This document shows, one piece after another, positions 20,128-33,500 of a stretch of 39,497 nt of DNA. Source of the stretch: Lingula anatina (Eukaryota > Brachiopoda > Lingulata > Lingulida > Lingulidae); contig NW_019773596.1 of the NCBI RefSeq assembly GCF_001039355.2, positions 36,269 through 75,765 on the forward strand. The letters are read 5' to 3'. The notes below the pieces were generated by a model. The model was given only the letters and a program-made list of their open reading frames with translations. It did no database searches and was not told the origin of the DNA. The position numbers were made by a program, and so were the translations under genes. The first letter of the stretch is position 1; every line of letters begins with the position of its first letter.

Positions 20128-22551
20128 TTAGTGGTCTGACATGGAGAGACTGGTATATTTCTTTCATTAAAAGACTAACCTTTTTCACAGTTTTCCATAA
20201 ATATAATAAGTGTGTCTCCTTGGCTTAAAGTGTGCCAGAAACATTTGACAAAATCAGTGTCGTGTTATTACTCGTATTAATTTGTAATATCCATGGATAA
20301 ATGTCTGGTCTGATTTAAAATATTATTTGGACCAGTGATTCTTAATTTAAACCAGTAGATTTTAGGAAACTGGTGGTCTGAATGGCCTGTAAGCCGAAAA
20401 GCATATGGCACAGACTGTTAAAGGAAAAAGCAAAAAAAAAAAAAAAATTATAAAAAAAAAATACAGACGTCTAGATTCAGTTGAAATGGTAATCTCCTCT
20501 GAATAACAAAAAGTGAACTTTTTGAGACCTCTTGTCTATTAACAAACAGACAAACCAGCGCCGTTGACAACATAATCTCCTTCAGTTCCTGAGTTAACAA
20601 TAGGGTTTCCACTATAGTGAGAATGGCACTGATATATTGATCTCAGTTAGGAATGACAGGGCGATTGATATGCCTCGAAATAATTGAAACTTTGGAAGAA
20701 TTGCTCCCTAACAATTGAAAAAGCATATCAGGTAACTATAAACAACTCTCATCTGGAAGTGATTGAAATTTTGAAGTACACTAAGATCACATTCACCTGC
20801 TTCTAAATATTAAAAAATATATGACCATTTGCAATCGAGGTACGTATCTCATTATGAAACCATTTTTAGATAGCATCCTTAGAGTTGATCCTGACACGAT
20901 GGTAACTTAATAACACTTGGGTTAGCATGGCTTGGTTACATAAAGGGCATTCTGGCCTGACCTCATAGTTAAAAATTCTGTCACCTGTTTGGTAACAGGG
21001 GTGAAAACAGTTCACGTGTTCTGGAACTAGAGGATGATTAAGTGCGTTAGGAAAAAATCAATATCTTACACTGATACTACTCTATGCATTTATGTACAGG
21101 CCATTACATTATAAGCCTCATTTTTTTTTTTTTTTTTTTTGCTGTTTGGAAGGACATTTGACACCTCTAATGAAAATTTTTTTAAAAAGTAAAAAAGTTG
21201 AAGACCCATTTTTTATATGTTTATTCCTCTATATATGAGTTATATTTAGGCAAAAAATTAGGATTAAAAAGATAACAGTTAAGGAAAAATAGTAATTGTT
21301 AGTGAATGTCTAGGAAGGACATGAAATGGACATGGAATTTTAACTTTTAACTTTAACGCCAAAACTCTGCTCTTTCTGTGGAGATATATTTAAAAAATCA
21401 AAATATGAATATTTGATTATTTCACTCTCTAAATATATGTAAAGTGTTTAAAAAAAATTATAATTTGAAAATTTTGCATATATATTAAAATCAAGTAGGC
21501 ATCTGGGAAGGATACATCTGGGTAGGACATTTTGTCCATTGCTTAATAAAATATAAAATGAGGCTAAATAATAATATTTCATGTATATTTACCAAGATGA
21601 TAATAATAATAAAGATAATGAATAATCTCAAAGGTGAACATGCCTTTCCATGATCGTATATTTCATCTTCAAACATGTTACTCTTGTAATTAGTAGCTGT
21701 CAGGGGCAGGGCTTTTCATAGTCACCTAGCTAAATCACCTCGCTTTTCCCTAGGATTGGGGGCACAGGCCATCAAAATTTACCAATTGTAATTCCCTACA
21801 GAATTTCGGGGAGTCCAAGTATATCTAAAGCCATCATATTTCCCAAAATCCATAAGCCGTCCAGCCGTCTTTGAAAATATAGGCCGTCCGGTGATGCAAA
21901 TAACAGCTGGACGATTCGCTGGGAAAACCCTTGGTCAAGGATGACAATTTTTAACACTGGGTATGGTTCAAAAAAAAAAAAAAATGAAATAGAATTTTAT
22001 TTTTTTTCTCGTCATATATTTATTTATTTATTTAGTTAGTTAGTTAGTTAGTTATTTGTTATGCATAGCAGAAAAGCAAAATTTTCTGTCCCCAAGCATT
22101 ATATGCACAGATGATGGGTGGAGTTTCATAGATTTTTGAATGTCCATTATTTAATGCTGTCAGAAAAAAAATATTTACTCAGTCACTCAAGTTACAGTCA
22201 AATTGACCAGACTAGCTCAAATCTGTTGAGTAGCTCAAGCATGAAAGATTTAGCATGCTTTATTTGCTATATTACAAAATTGGGGTACTTGCATTACAGC
22301 CCTGTGGCCTGAAATTCTGATATGAATAAAATTTCATTTCTCTTTTCAGGTGTGAAAGTTGATACTAGTAGGGTTTTACAGAAAACTAGCCTCATGATAA
22401 TAATAATGCTCTGCCCTGACTTTAAGCCAAAATCTGTTGTGACAAATTATTTTGTGACCCATAAAGTAGCTTTGTACACATTAAATCTGATCTTATGTAA
22501 TTTTTGCTCTGAGAGGGCATTTGGTTCATTTTTTTCAGCTCTACATATTTT

Positions 22552-22600
22552 CTTCCTGTTACATAACACCAAGCCCATTTTATTCCTGTTACATAACACC
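22552..22600 (+). repeat. Short direct repeat
   Basis: TTCCTGTTACATAACACC occurs twice, at about 22553 and 22583, with 12 bases between the copies. Confidence 0.85.
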
Positions 22601-23749
22601 TAGTCAACTAACATTAACCTTTGGTCAAAAATTTGTGTCCAGTGCACCAAAAGATAAAATGGCAGAAGTCCACTTAAGTGAAATAAAAGGACCGTTTGGT
22701 GGCAAGGTTGCTGTTGCAGATCAATACTTTTATGTGAACTGCAGTGAAATTTAGCTTGAATTGAGGAATATCCAATTTTGGGGCTGCAACTTGATCCAAA
22801 TTATGGCTGTTATTTGAATCTACCCCCAGGATCTCATTCACATACACCAAAAAAAAAAAAAAAGACTCGAACTTAAAAATCGGCCGACAAGACAAAAACT
22901 CTCTTGGTATGATAGCCTCATGGGCCAGTTGAAACGAAGATATTTCAGGGACAGACAGGTTTTTAGAAAATATAATGAGATGTTTATGAAATATTTTTTT
23001 CTGAGGCAATTGATCCATGATATTGGGTCAACTATTTAACTGTTCATTTGCCAAAAAAAACAGTTTTGACAACTACTAGTGTCATCCTGTTTTTTTTAAC
23101 AAGGAATCAAATTTGTTTCTGACCCAATACTTAATAATTGCATTATAGAAGTGAACTGCCATGGATTAACTTGGCCTGAAGAGGATTTTTTTACATTGCA
23201 GATTTTTCCTAAATTGAAGAGAACTAAATTTTCAGTGTAAAAGAAAAGGCCTAACATTTGATTAATTGTTTTTTTTTTGTTTTTTTTTTTTTTGCGAAAC
23301 CGACCCCCAAATTTACAAACCGTCAAATTGCTGGTATCATCAATTCAGCATGTTAACTATATACCTGTATTGAGTTGCAACAATGTAATGAAAGGTATTG
23401 TTAATCTTATCAACTTGGAGGTGTAATATAACTACAGGTTGGGCTAGGAAGAGGGAGAAACAGGACTCGGTTCGTTTGGTTACCTGATAAATGCTTAAAT
23501 TGTGTACAATGAATAATGAAGAAAACATAAGGAGACTACTGAAGAGGAAGATTGTTGTTATAGGCCAGTGAAACTGGCAGAGAACAATTAAACTGGTGGT
23601 GCAACAAATAGAAAAGACAGGTGCTAAGGTTTAACTAACTGAAAAATTGCTTATTTACGTAGCTATAATAGGCTGGCTATATAAAAAAAGAAAGGCCTCT
23701 GGTGATGTCATTTTCTTAACAAGATGGAAGTTAAATAAATGTAAATGGT

Positions 23750-23916
23750 CAGGGGCGGATTAAGGCCGTCTTCTGGGTCTTCCGGAAGACGGTCAGATTT
23801 TTAAGTTTACATTGAGGGGTATCTAATTTTTTCTGTCGGAAGACGGTCAAAAATGGTGGATGGATCAACAAAGATAATTTGGAAGACTGTCAGAAAATAT
23901 CTCTGGATCCGCCCCT
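23750..23916. mobile_element. hAT-like MITE with AGGGGCGGAT ends
   Basis: AGGGGCGGAT at the left is mirrored by ATCCGCCCCT at the right. AATGGT lies next to both ends as a likely target-site duplication. Internal GGAAGACGGTCA motifs recur in both orientations. Non-coding, 167 bp. Confidence 0.7.
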
Positions 23917-24577
23917 AATGGTATATATAATATGCCAAAACAATGCAAAAAGAGACAGTTGGATTATTATGGTGAACTTCCATTTTGGTGCATGAAATTA
24001 AGGGGACTCTACATTTGAGCTTTCTTATAACCTGTGCCAAAAATATTTTTATCAACATTGGTTTGAGATTGGACAAGAAACCTGAAAAAGTTCTGAAATT
24101 TTGATGAAAATGTCGGTTTAGTTATTTACAGAAAAAAGAAGTGATTACAATTTAAACCGGATCTGAATTTATCAGTATCGTTTAAAGGTTTCACTTTTTC
24201 TATTGTTTTCCCTTACAGTGATTGCCTTTTTTCTCTTGTGCATGTTGGGGGGGTCTTGTCACAGTCTCTAATTTCATGCCTTAAATTGTCTATTTTTAAG
24301 CTCCATAAATTGAAGTACAAGATATCAAGAGAAAGTATCATTTGTATTGTAGACCATTAGTGGCTATTAGGGTTCTTGTCAGTGTACTTTATACTCAAAT
24401 GTTTTAAATCATGCTACCAAAAGCTCTCTGTTTTAAACTTGAAATATGACAAAGATGATCTGATTGTTTCTTCCGATATTTAATAGTCATTTGCTATTGT
24501 TTGACATTTATTCTGATGGATAAACTTTAATTTACTTTTTTCATATGTATTTCAATCTTTTGGCTGTACTACTCAAG

Positions 24578-24612
<35 letters not shown>

Positions 24613-27600
24613 CAAATCACCTCACAGTTGTATGAAAAGATAACACATAGGTAATGAAATGTTTCCTGTTATAATGGCCCATTCAAAATACATTATCTGC
24701 CAAAAAAGTGACAGGTAAACAAGACAGAAATTATGATTTATTTATTGTTCCATATGTGGACCATGTACCAATGTAGCTGTTTTTATATTATCTTCCTCAA
24801 CAGGAAAAGTTTATATTTTAATTTTTTTTTCATGGGCTAAGACTCCCAAATCTGATAATGACATTACCCAAGCCATAACACTTGACTCATAGATAGGAAT
24901 TAGTCTACCTGATAGAAAAAGATTCTTAAAGTCTATGTGATCATATTTTTTCAATGTGACATTTTGTTTTTAAGGTTATAAGCAAATATATTATTAAAGT
25001 TAAACAATATCACTGACGTGTATGTGTATTTTTTGTAATTTTTAATATCATTTTTGTGAATTGTACAGAAATCTTGTAACAGCCAGAGAGTGCAAACCTT
25101 AACCAAGGAAAATGAAAATAATTATATTATATTCATAGATCAGGAGTGTCAGTTGAAATTGTAATCATGTGCTTCTTTCTCCCTGAATAGCTATCTATCT
25201 ACACTATGATTGGTGAACCATCATAATTGGTCAACCTTACGAGACCGATATCTTGTCCACTAAACAACCAAAACCACAAACTATTATAGGAACAAAGACC
25301 TTTGCCAATGCAAAATGTTTATGATGATAAAAAAGACATTTGAAACTATATGCACTTCTTTACCCCCCTGAATATAACTCTCCAACCTAAAAATTCCATC
25401 AAAATTTGGTAATAACAAATTAATATACTAAAATTATGGTGAGGACTTGGATCTTTTCAATTTGGAAAATTTACCATTTTGTCAGAAACATGATTTTGGG
25501 ATCATAAAAATATATTTCTGTGTAACATCTGTGGTGCTTTTACTATAAAGATTGGGTTTATAAAAATTTCATTTTTGTTGCTACTAATCAATGGGTATGT
25601 TCTAATGTTAAAAATCTAATGAAAATACAGTATCTGTAAAATTCACTTTTTGTAAAAAATGTATTAATTGATTAATTTATTTTTTGCCCATTGTAACAAT
25701 TGAATCATTACCTTAATATTTGCCATCAGTTTGGAGCACGGTTGTGCAAGTGCAAGATGCCTTATGTAAGAGTTCATGTGCTCTCGTTTGTGAAAAAAGT
25801 AAATATTGATTGTCTGGAACCGCGCAAAATTTAGCTATGCATCAAATTTAGAAACAGGCTCAAAATACGAATACTGTTGAATACTTTTATGTTGGATAAC
25901 TCCTTACTACTACTTTCCAGATTCCTGGTCAAAATATATACTAGTAGGTGTAAACTGCTAGGAGGAAATCCATGACAACAATAACCAGTTTCAATCATTT
26001 AATGTTCACTCATCGCTTGCTCAGGTACATTCTAACGATATGTGGAGAATCACATTCTTTGGTATCAAACCAAGACAGTGGCTTCATGAACTTCTTAAAC
26101 AATGACTTCTTAATTAGAATTATAGTCAACAAGCTTACTCTGCCTCTATAGACTCTACTGTACATGACGTTTTATACGAAATTATGGACTTCAATAATAA
26201 ATTATTACGTGAAGTTACCGAAATTGCCTGTGAATTATTAAATGTTTCAGTTATGATATACTTACATAAATAATATTGGCAACTGATTATCCTGCAGTGT
26301 TAACACTCTGGTCAGACACCAAACTCTAGTAAAATTTACGTCTGGGTCCAGTAATATTTGGAAAATTTCTTCACATACTGGTCACTATTTCTGCTTTGGG
26401 TCACTAATTTTACACTGGTGTCCCACGGTTGACTTCAACATTTTTAGCATATACTGTGAAGGGTAAACGAGGGGTGGTGCTATGGCCAGATATCCATTGG
26501 GCTGTTACATGTAGAATTCTTTGTTTTGGGCTCGCATAGGCGTAAAGAGTAATTGATTTAAGAGGAAATGTCCATCTTTTCTAAAAAAATTTTTTTTCAC
26601 TGATTAGTAAGAACCATTTATCATCAGTGTTGTGTTTTTATTTAGAAAAAAAGGGCCTGGGGCGATCAGTCTGTCATGCTTAGGTAAAAGTTCATGTCGG
26701 TTATCTAACTCAATAGACTCTGTTATTGCATAACTGTTTCTTTTACAATAGCAGCATTGTTGTCAGTATTTTCATACCATTTGTAAATGATACAAAGTCA
26801 GTGATGTGTTTTAGCAGAGTTACTATGTATTTCAGCAAAGTTTTACGTAACTGAACTTTTCTGCATTTGATATGTGCACTTTTATTTGTTATTTTTATCA
26901 AAACGTAACCCGTGAATGACCACTGACTTTTATATTTAGATAAATAAATAAACAAATAAATAAATAAATAAACAAAAATTGCATGACATGTAAGAATTTT
27001 AGTATGTTTTCAATGCTCTAAGTGTTCTCTTTCAAAAAATAAATTATTTGCATGCAGACAGATCTATCAGAAATATGATCATACATTTGTAAACTTAGCC
27101 TTTGTCATGTGTATATATTTTCTCATGTTGGGAGAACCTGTTGGCAAGAACCTGTTAGCTTTTCATCCGGGAGAACTGCTTATGTAAGTGGCTATGTCAT
27201 GTTTTAATGTCGTGTCCCCAAGACCAAGTTACACAAAGAAGATTGGCAATTCGTAAAATAACACAGGTGAGATACAAGAAAGCCTGTAGGTCTGAACTTC
27301 AAAAGGCGAAATAGTTAAATTTGATAATTGTTAAGCTCATCTTCATGACAAACAAAGGTTTGCATGTCCGAAAACCCCTTGAAAAAAGTTGCTAATTTAA
27401 TAAAGTGTGTGTAAAAAAGCACTTGGATGTTATAACAGTGGATCTTAGTTGTATTTTAGTTTTCCATTTTTGATAATTATAATGTGTTTCGTACTATACT
27501 TGCATTTTTACTTATTGTCTTAATGAAGATAAACCTTGTATACCTTGCCAAGGATAGAAAGAGTCTTTGTCAGCCAATATTTTGTGGAAGACGAGAGGAA

Positions 27601-27779
27601 AAAAAACTTACTTAAAGATATGTTTAAGTAGCTGTTACAGCTGTCAAGCAACTTAGGTTCAGTAATGCAATAGATATGACCCCAGATTGTGCTCCAGAAT
27701 TTTTAAATAGAATATTACCCAGGTTTAAAATTCACACTGTTATTTGAACCATCTGAGGCACTGTTTTGTTTTTCTTATG

Positions 27780-28070
27780 CTTTAAAACAACCGCCTTAAT
27801 ATTTATTTCATATATCTACTATATCTGCTACTCTGCTAAACGGGCGTTTTATTGACCCCACCTTCAATAATTGCCAACCTCGCTCAAGTATACATCTCAG
27901 TATTTTAACAATTTTTTCGCGCCTCTCGGTCGTTAAGGTGTTCCTGCTCTAGCAACACAGGGTGACTCCCGCTTTCGCCACCAACACCAATCAATTATTG
28001 AACCGAGCAAATAATTTTGTCCTCTTCTTTCATATAGCAACTATAAAACGACCACCTTAATCTTTGCAAA
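27780..28070. repeat. Possible degraded non-autonomous element
   Basis: AAAACAACCGCCTTAAT (27784) and AAAACGACCACCTTAAT (28046) are direct repeats 15/17 identical. Between them CAATAATTG and CAATTATTG form inner inverted motifs in a patch with several CpGs. The class is unclear. Confidence 0.35.
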
Positions 28071-28954
28071 TGACAGCTATTGACAGGTTACTATTTATGC
28101 TCAAAAGAGAATGCACGCTCCAATATTGAAAAAGATGTCTTAAACTGATTGTTTGATAAACTAATTGATTAACTAATAAATTGGAAAAATGCATTCAAAA
28201 GTGAAGATTTGACTTTTTTATCACAGCTTTGATTTTAGTTATGATAATTTCCACTTTCTCCTTTGCCAAGTTTTGTTTAAATATTCATAATTTATTATTT
28301 CAACTGACATTAAAATTGATTGCAATTTATTTTGATAAACATATAGTTTTTTTTTAATACCTTTTTTACATCTTTTTAAATATTGTGCATATAAGAAGTA
28401 GCCTCTCTTACTTTATACCCAGGCTTTCAGTTAGTGAGTTTGCTGCATGTCCCCCTTCGCTGTAGTGTCCATTCCATTCTATTGAAAACCGACTCTGAAG
28501 CCTAGTAGTTGGTCAGCTGGCCACCCTTATTCATGAGCTTCATGCATATTCATAAGCTGGTCAAACATTTACATAAGTGCTTGGGCATTTAAAGATACGT
28601 AGGGCCAAGTTATAAATCATTAGGTCCAGCAGCTCCCAAGTAAGAAACTTGGGTATTTTTGCAGTTGAGATATCTAAGAAAAGTTCATATGTTAGCCGTG
28701 ATCCTGAACTTAAATACAGTCATTAAATATATGCTGTTGGAAATTTAATTTTTATTTTCCAGAATTTTGCTTTGATTTTCAGGTTTCAGATGTGAATTAT
28801 TTTAGGAAAATATTTGTTTATGACATTCTTTTTGTTTGTTTGTTTCTGGTACAAATGTTGTTTTTTGCCTTTTTCAAAGACGTCTGCCAGATATTTAGTA
28901 TAAGAATGCTGAATTATAGAATATTCTGTAATATTATTGATTTTTTTTTTTCAG

Positions 28955-29036
28955 AAGACTACAACTGTAGGAAAATGCAAGCATTGGATCATCTTTGCTA
29001 AAAGGGGAAACCAAACGGGCTTTTTTTTTTTGAAGC
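28955..29036 (+). other. RAD54L2 5' untranslated part of the first coding exon
   Basis: A strong acceptor (ten-plus T, then CAG at 28952-28954) precedes this stretch. An in-frame TGA at 29031 lies two codons before the ATG at 29037, so no upstream in-frame start is possible. A tandem second ATG at 29040 has A at -3 and G at +4, the better context. An upstream non-coding exon is therefore expected but unproven. Confidence 0.6.
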
Positions 29037-29680
29037 ATGATGGAAACTGATTCCAAGTTGGAGACAAATTTGATGAACAAAATTACTGATGGAGATTCAA
29101 ACAGTTGTGGGTCTTCCATAAGTAGGGATGACATTTCATCCAAAAAGGTTTCCCAAGATGACAGCGACATTGCAGAATATGATGATGACACGATCTCATC
29201 AGCTCTGGCAGAAGACAGACCACCATCAGATGAAGAGCTAGTAGATTTGGCAAATAACGATGAAGAAGAAGAAGATGATGATGATGAAATTGAAGAAGAA
29301 GAAGAAGAAGAAATTGACAGCGATGATGTTGATGATGAAGACGATGATGAAGACGATGAAAATGAGGAAGAAGCAGAAATACTGAATATCAGCGATGCCG
29401 ATGATGAGGATGAAAATACAAATGATATTGTTGATAGTGCAGCCACTGTTGAGAAAGATTGTAAGGAAAAATTGGACAGGAAAGAAGACTCTGAAAGTCC
29501 AAGTACCTCAAAGAGGGCAACTTTGAAAAGGCCTCGAAGTAAAGGTACAGTTGTAGAGGCATCAGATGAGCCACCATCAAAAAAGAAGAGCAGGGCAACA
29601 AAAGGGAAGAAAAAAGATGGAAAGAAGGGAGAAAAGAAAAAAAGAAAAAGCAAGAAAAATTATGAGAGGAGAAATATCAG
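29037..29680 (+). CDS. RAD54L2: RAD54L2 coding exon 1 (acidic and basic N-terminus)
   Basis: Residues 1-214 plus a split Arg. Low-complexity Asp/Glu block from about residue 80 to 120, then a Lys-rich nuclear-localisation-like region ending YERRNI. The human protein reaches the matching MRRNIRK at about residue 110, so this N-terminus is about twice as long. Donor AG|gtaaaa, phase 2. Confidence 0.93.
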
Positions 29681-30482
29681 GTAAAAAATGTTTGATTGAT
29701 TTTTGTTCTTGCTGTTTGTTTTTTATTACTTTTAAGCATACAAAGTTAAAAACTGGTTAGTATTTTTTATTATTAACGTTTTTCTTATTTTATAAGTGGC
29801 CAGGTGGAAAAAATTAAGTGTCAGAAAAGTTTACTTTTAACTGTTCTATAAAGGTGAAAAATAAGTATATAAACTTTTGTGTGAAATACTGTAGGAAAAC
29901 AGGGAAATTACCAAAAAGGTAATCAAAAGTAGGAAAAAAGTATAACATTAATTTCCCAAATTAAGATAAACATAAAAACAAAATGAGATTGAAGAAAATA
30001 ATTTATTTTATTAGTACTATTTATTAAGTTTATGTATGAAAAAATAAATAACATTAACATTTGATAAATATGGACAATAAGTGAAATAGTAAAATTTATA
30101 AATAGATAAATAGAAAAAATGAATAAATAGTTTTGTCATTTGAAAAGAAGTTCAAAGTCATTATTCAGAATTATATACCTACAGGCCAAGATTACTTAAC
30201 AATTTATAACAGTACATTTTAACCCTTAAGAAAAGCCTCTCTCAGCTTAGTACAAAAGTTAACTGCCAGTCTCTTCATTAAGTCGGTGTTTTGAGAAGAA
30301 ATTGCTGATACTAACCTCGTGTCATTGTAAGAATGTATGTGGAAAATACTGTTCCCTCAAGTTATCGTGCTTATGACAAGTTATTGAAACATGCTTCTCA
30401 TTTTCTGAACAATGTTCCTACTAGAAGAGCGACCTTTTTTAATTTGTAGCCAAGTTATGGAATGAGATTTTTAATTCATACT

Positions 30483-30517
<35 letters not shown>

Positions 30518-33500
30518 TTATTTTTAGTCTAAAATCTGCATTTGTGCAGTAAACTTTCCAATGTGAATAAATAATAAAGAATTGTAGGAAAAGTAAAGAA
30601 AAAATCATTCCTTGAATATGTCAGGTAAATTATTTTTGAAAGGTAATAGTAATTTTTATTCACTTCATGAATATGTCAAGAAATTTATTTAAAACTAAAA
30701 TTTGTTATTCTTTCCTTGATTTATGAACATGCCAAATCAGTAATTTCAAATATATTTTAAAAAAGATCATCTAACCGTTGTGCAATCTCCTAATTAAAAG
30801 ATGCCAATGCACAAATAAACACACAAATAGCATTACCATATATTTTTTTTCAATTAGATTTTCAAATTGGTAATTGTGTTGTCAGAAAAAACTCAGCAAA
30901 ATGAAATATCCCATCTCTTTCTATTCAATTTAATAACTGAAGTGTTCTGACTTTTCTCTTGTGCTGGGCACAGTTTTTGGATAGCCTTTGTCAGATTATA
31001 TATCAGATTATAATGAGAGGCTCCGCTTCATTCACTTTGTCTGACAATCAATAAAGTATTCAATTCAATTTCTCTAGTAGTCAAAAATTAAAAGGAAGAA
31101 ATATTTCCGGAATTCTTGTGTAACTGATTTCATTGTCATGTATAAAGATAAGGCTCGTAATGCCAGCATTATTGTAAAATTGCAAGGAGTGCGACAATAG
31201 CAGATAGGTCTGCTCATCTGACAAACCTTTTCACTCGATTTAGTTTGGTTTCAACAAAATGTTTTGTAGTCTCTAAGGGCTTGAAAAGTTCCTCCCCTAT
31301 TGTAGAGTTTGCTCGCACCAGTTGTTTTCTTCTTTTGGACACCGGTGTAAGTGTCAGTACTTTGGTCCACTTTGGACTGACCTCTCTGTTACTGGTCAGT
31401 GTAAACGGTATTTGATGACCCATCTTTTTTGAGGATCTCTTCCCTTACAGGAATTAAAAATAATGTAGCCTGAATGTGACCTTCTTCACAGTTCAAAAAG
31501 AAGTTTTATTGTAACCAAATACGCCTCTGTAGCTGTGGCGGGATGGAAAATAAATTAAATAAATATCTCTGTAGTGTAGGCTTAACATTTATGGATGTCT
31601 GAACACTATAAACTAGCTGCTGTCTACCTTGTACACTTTTTATGCAGTGAAGACTTCACATCTGATTTCAATGCATATTGGTGCTCATATATTTATCTTG
31701 CATTTAGATTAAAGAAATCTTTCCCAGGTCGTTGAAGATATTTATTTTTATCAAAAGGAATTAATCAGTGAGTCATGCGGCAAAATATTAGAACTTTCAT
31801 AAAACGATATTTCATTTGAAATTTTTGATATGTGAAATCGGTGCAGTCGAATGATGGTCTATAATGGCCATCCTATTAAGATTTGACCTTGCTTTTACCC
31901 TTTTTTTTATATTTTTGGTATTTGTTAAGGCCCCCCACAGATAAATGACCCGGCCATGACCTTGCAAGCAGTTCATGAAATTGGGGCCAGTACAAAAGTG
32001 CACATTCTTCGTTACATATTGGGAAGCATCTTGCTTTTGCCAAAAAATTATGGTTTGGGTCTGAAACTCATCTTTTATGTCCCCATATTTATTTTACGTG
32101 GGAAATTAAGAAATCAGTGCCATCTCCACAAAATTTGTTTTTATTTAACAAATATATATATCTGATTTATTTTTGGCAGTCAGGAACCAATACTAAACTT
32201 TCATTTGTTTACTGATATGTTGCTAGCTGATATGAATTCATAAATAGGACTGTATACAATATTTTGGTTGAAAGAAAATAAAACTAGAGACAAAACCTGA
32301 AGCACAGACCTTTACCAAAAATTTGAATTAATAGAAACAAAAAAAAAAAAAAGGATGAAGTACTGAAAAGTGAACAGAAATCAACAAAGATTATTTTAAA
32401 GACTGAATAACATTCAGATAACTAATTTCATTAAAAAATTGTGAAAGTTTTTTGAAACAACTTGTGCGCTAACAAACAGACACAAAGAAGAACATCTTTC
32501 AGTGACAGAGATTATTTACCAACTTGCTGAAATACTCAACCATTTTCTAGTCCTAACCAGCTTTCTTATGAATACCATTCAAAAATGTGCTATAAACTTT
32601 TTAAAGCACACTTCACTGATTTGCTACATATGACTTCACACTGTTTTCCTTCAATTTTGATCTTGTGTAAAATTTGAATTTTGAGCAGGGAAATCCACTG
32701 CCTAATTAAAAGAAAAAAACACTCTCAGGGAGATCCATGAAAAGATTTTTTTTATAATGTTACTAGAAGATAAACTCATCGGTAAAACATATCGACATAA
32801 ATCCTATATCAGCCCAGCTACAGGGGGTGTGTGGTCTTGCTCTGTCCAGAAGTATTATGTCCATAGTTTGAGAGGTCAGTAGGCACCGGTATCTGGTCAA
32901 GCATACTCTTATGCTGGAGGTCACCTTACCTAAGATCGATAAAAATACAAAACTGTCACCTTAAGGCTATTTTAATCACGTGTCTGTACATGTGGCTTGC
33001 TGTAAAGGATGATTTTTTATTTTTTATTTATTTATTTATTTATTTTTTTTTTGTTAATTGCTAGTTTATTAATTGTTTGTTTGCCTGCGCGGAGCATTAC
33101 TCAAAACAAATGGATGCATTTTGATGAAATTTTTGGGATAAGTCACAAATGACCCAAGAAAGAAATGATTAGATCTTGGTGATGATCCAACAATTTATAA
33201 ATGAATAAATTAATATATTAGGGAATTAATTTATTGATGAAAGAATAGGTTAATTAATTAATTAATTAATTAATTATGTACAGATTTTGATGAAATTTAC
33301 AGGATAGGTCATAAATGAATAAATAAATAAATAAGGGAATTAATTAATTGATGAATGAAAAGGTTAATTAATTAATTGTGTACAGATTTTGATGAAATTT
33401 ACAGGATAGGTCACAAATAGGACAAGGAAGAAATGATTAGATTATGGTGATGATCCAATAATTTATAAATGAAAAAATAAAGAAATTAGGGAATTGATTT

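Larger units (their letters stand above)
18961..28954. other. Intergenic DNA or RAD54L2 5' intron, no coding exon recognised
   Basis: Short open frames here are AT-rich, lack family resemblance and have no consistent splice context. Contents are listed separately: small inverted-repeat elements, a duplicated segment, homopolymers (T21 at about 21121, A27 at about 24584) and tetranucleotide tracts near 22017-22055 and 26940-26972. Confidence 0.6.

Noticed and set aside
22118-23528. Cluster of short open frames in the intergenic region
   Set aside because: Each is under about 115 codons, AT-rich, without recognisable motifs or splice partners, and expected by chance at this base composition.
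23985-24285. GCATGAAATTA inverted repeat as MITE ends
   Set aside because: Only 11 bases match, the adjacent bases diverge at once, and no target duplication is visible. Likely chance in AT-rich DNA.
28934-29653. 239-codon minus-strand open frame rich in serine
   Set aside because: It is the antisense of the RAD54L2 acidic exon. GAA/GAT-rich codons read as TTC/ATC and Ser codons on the other strand. The plus strand has homology, phase and splice support.
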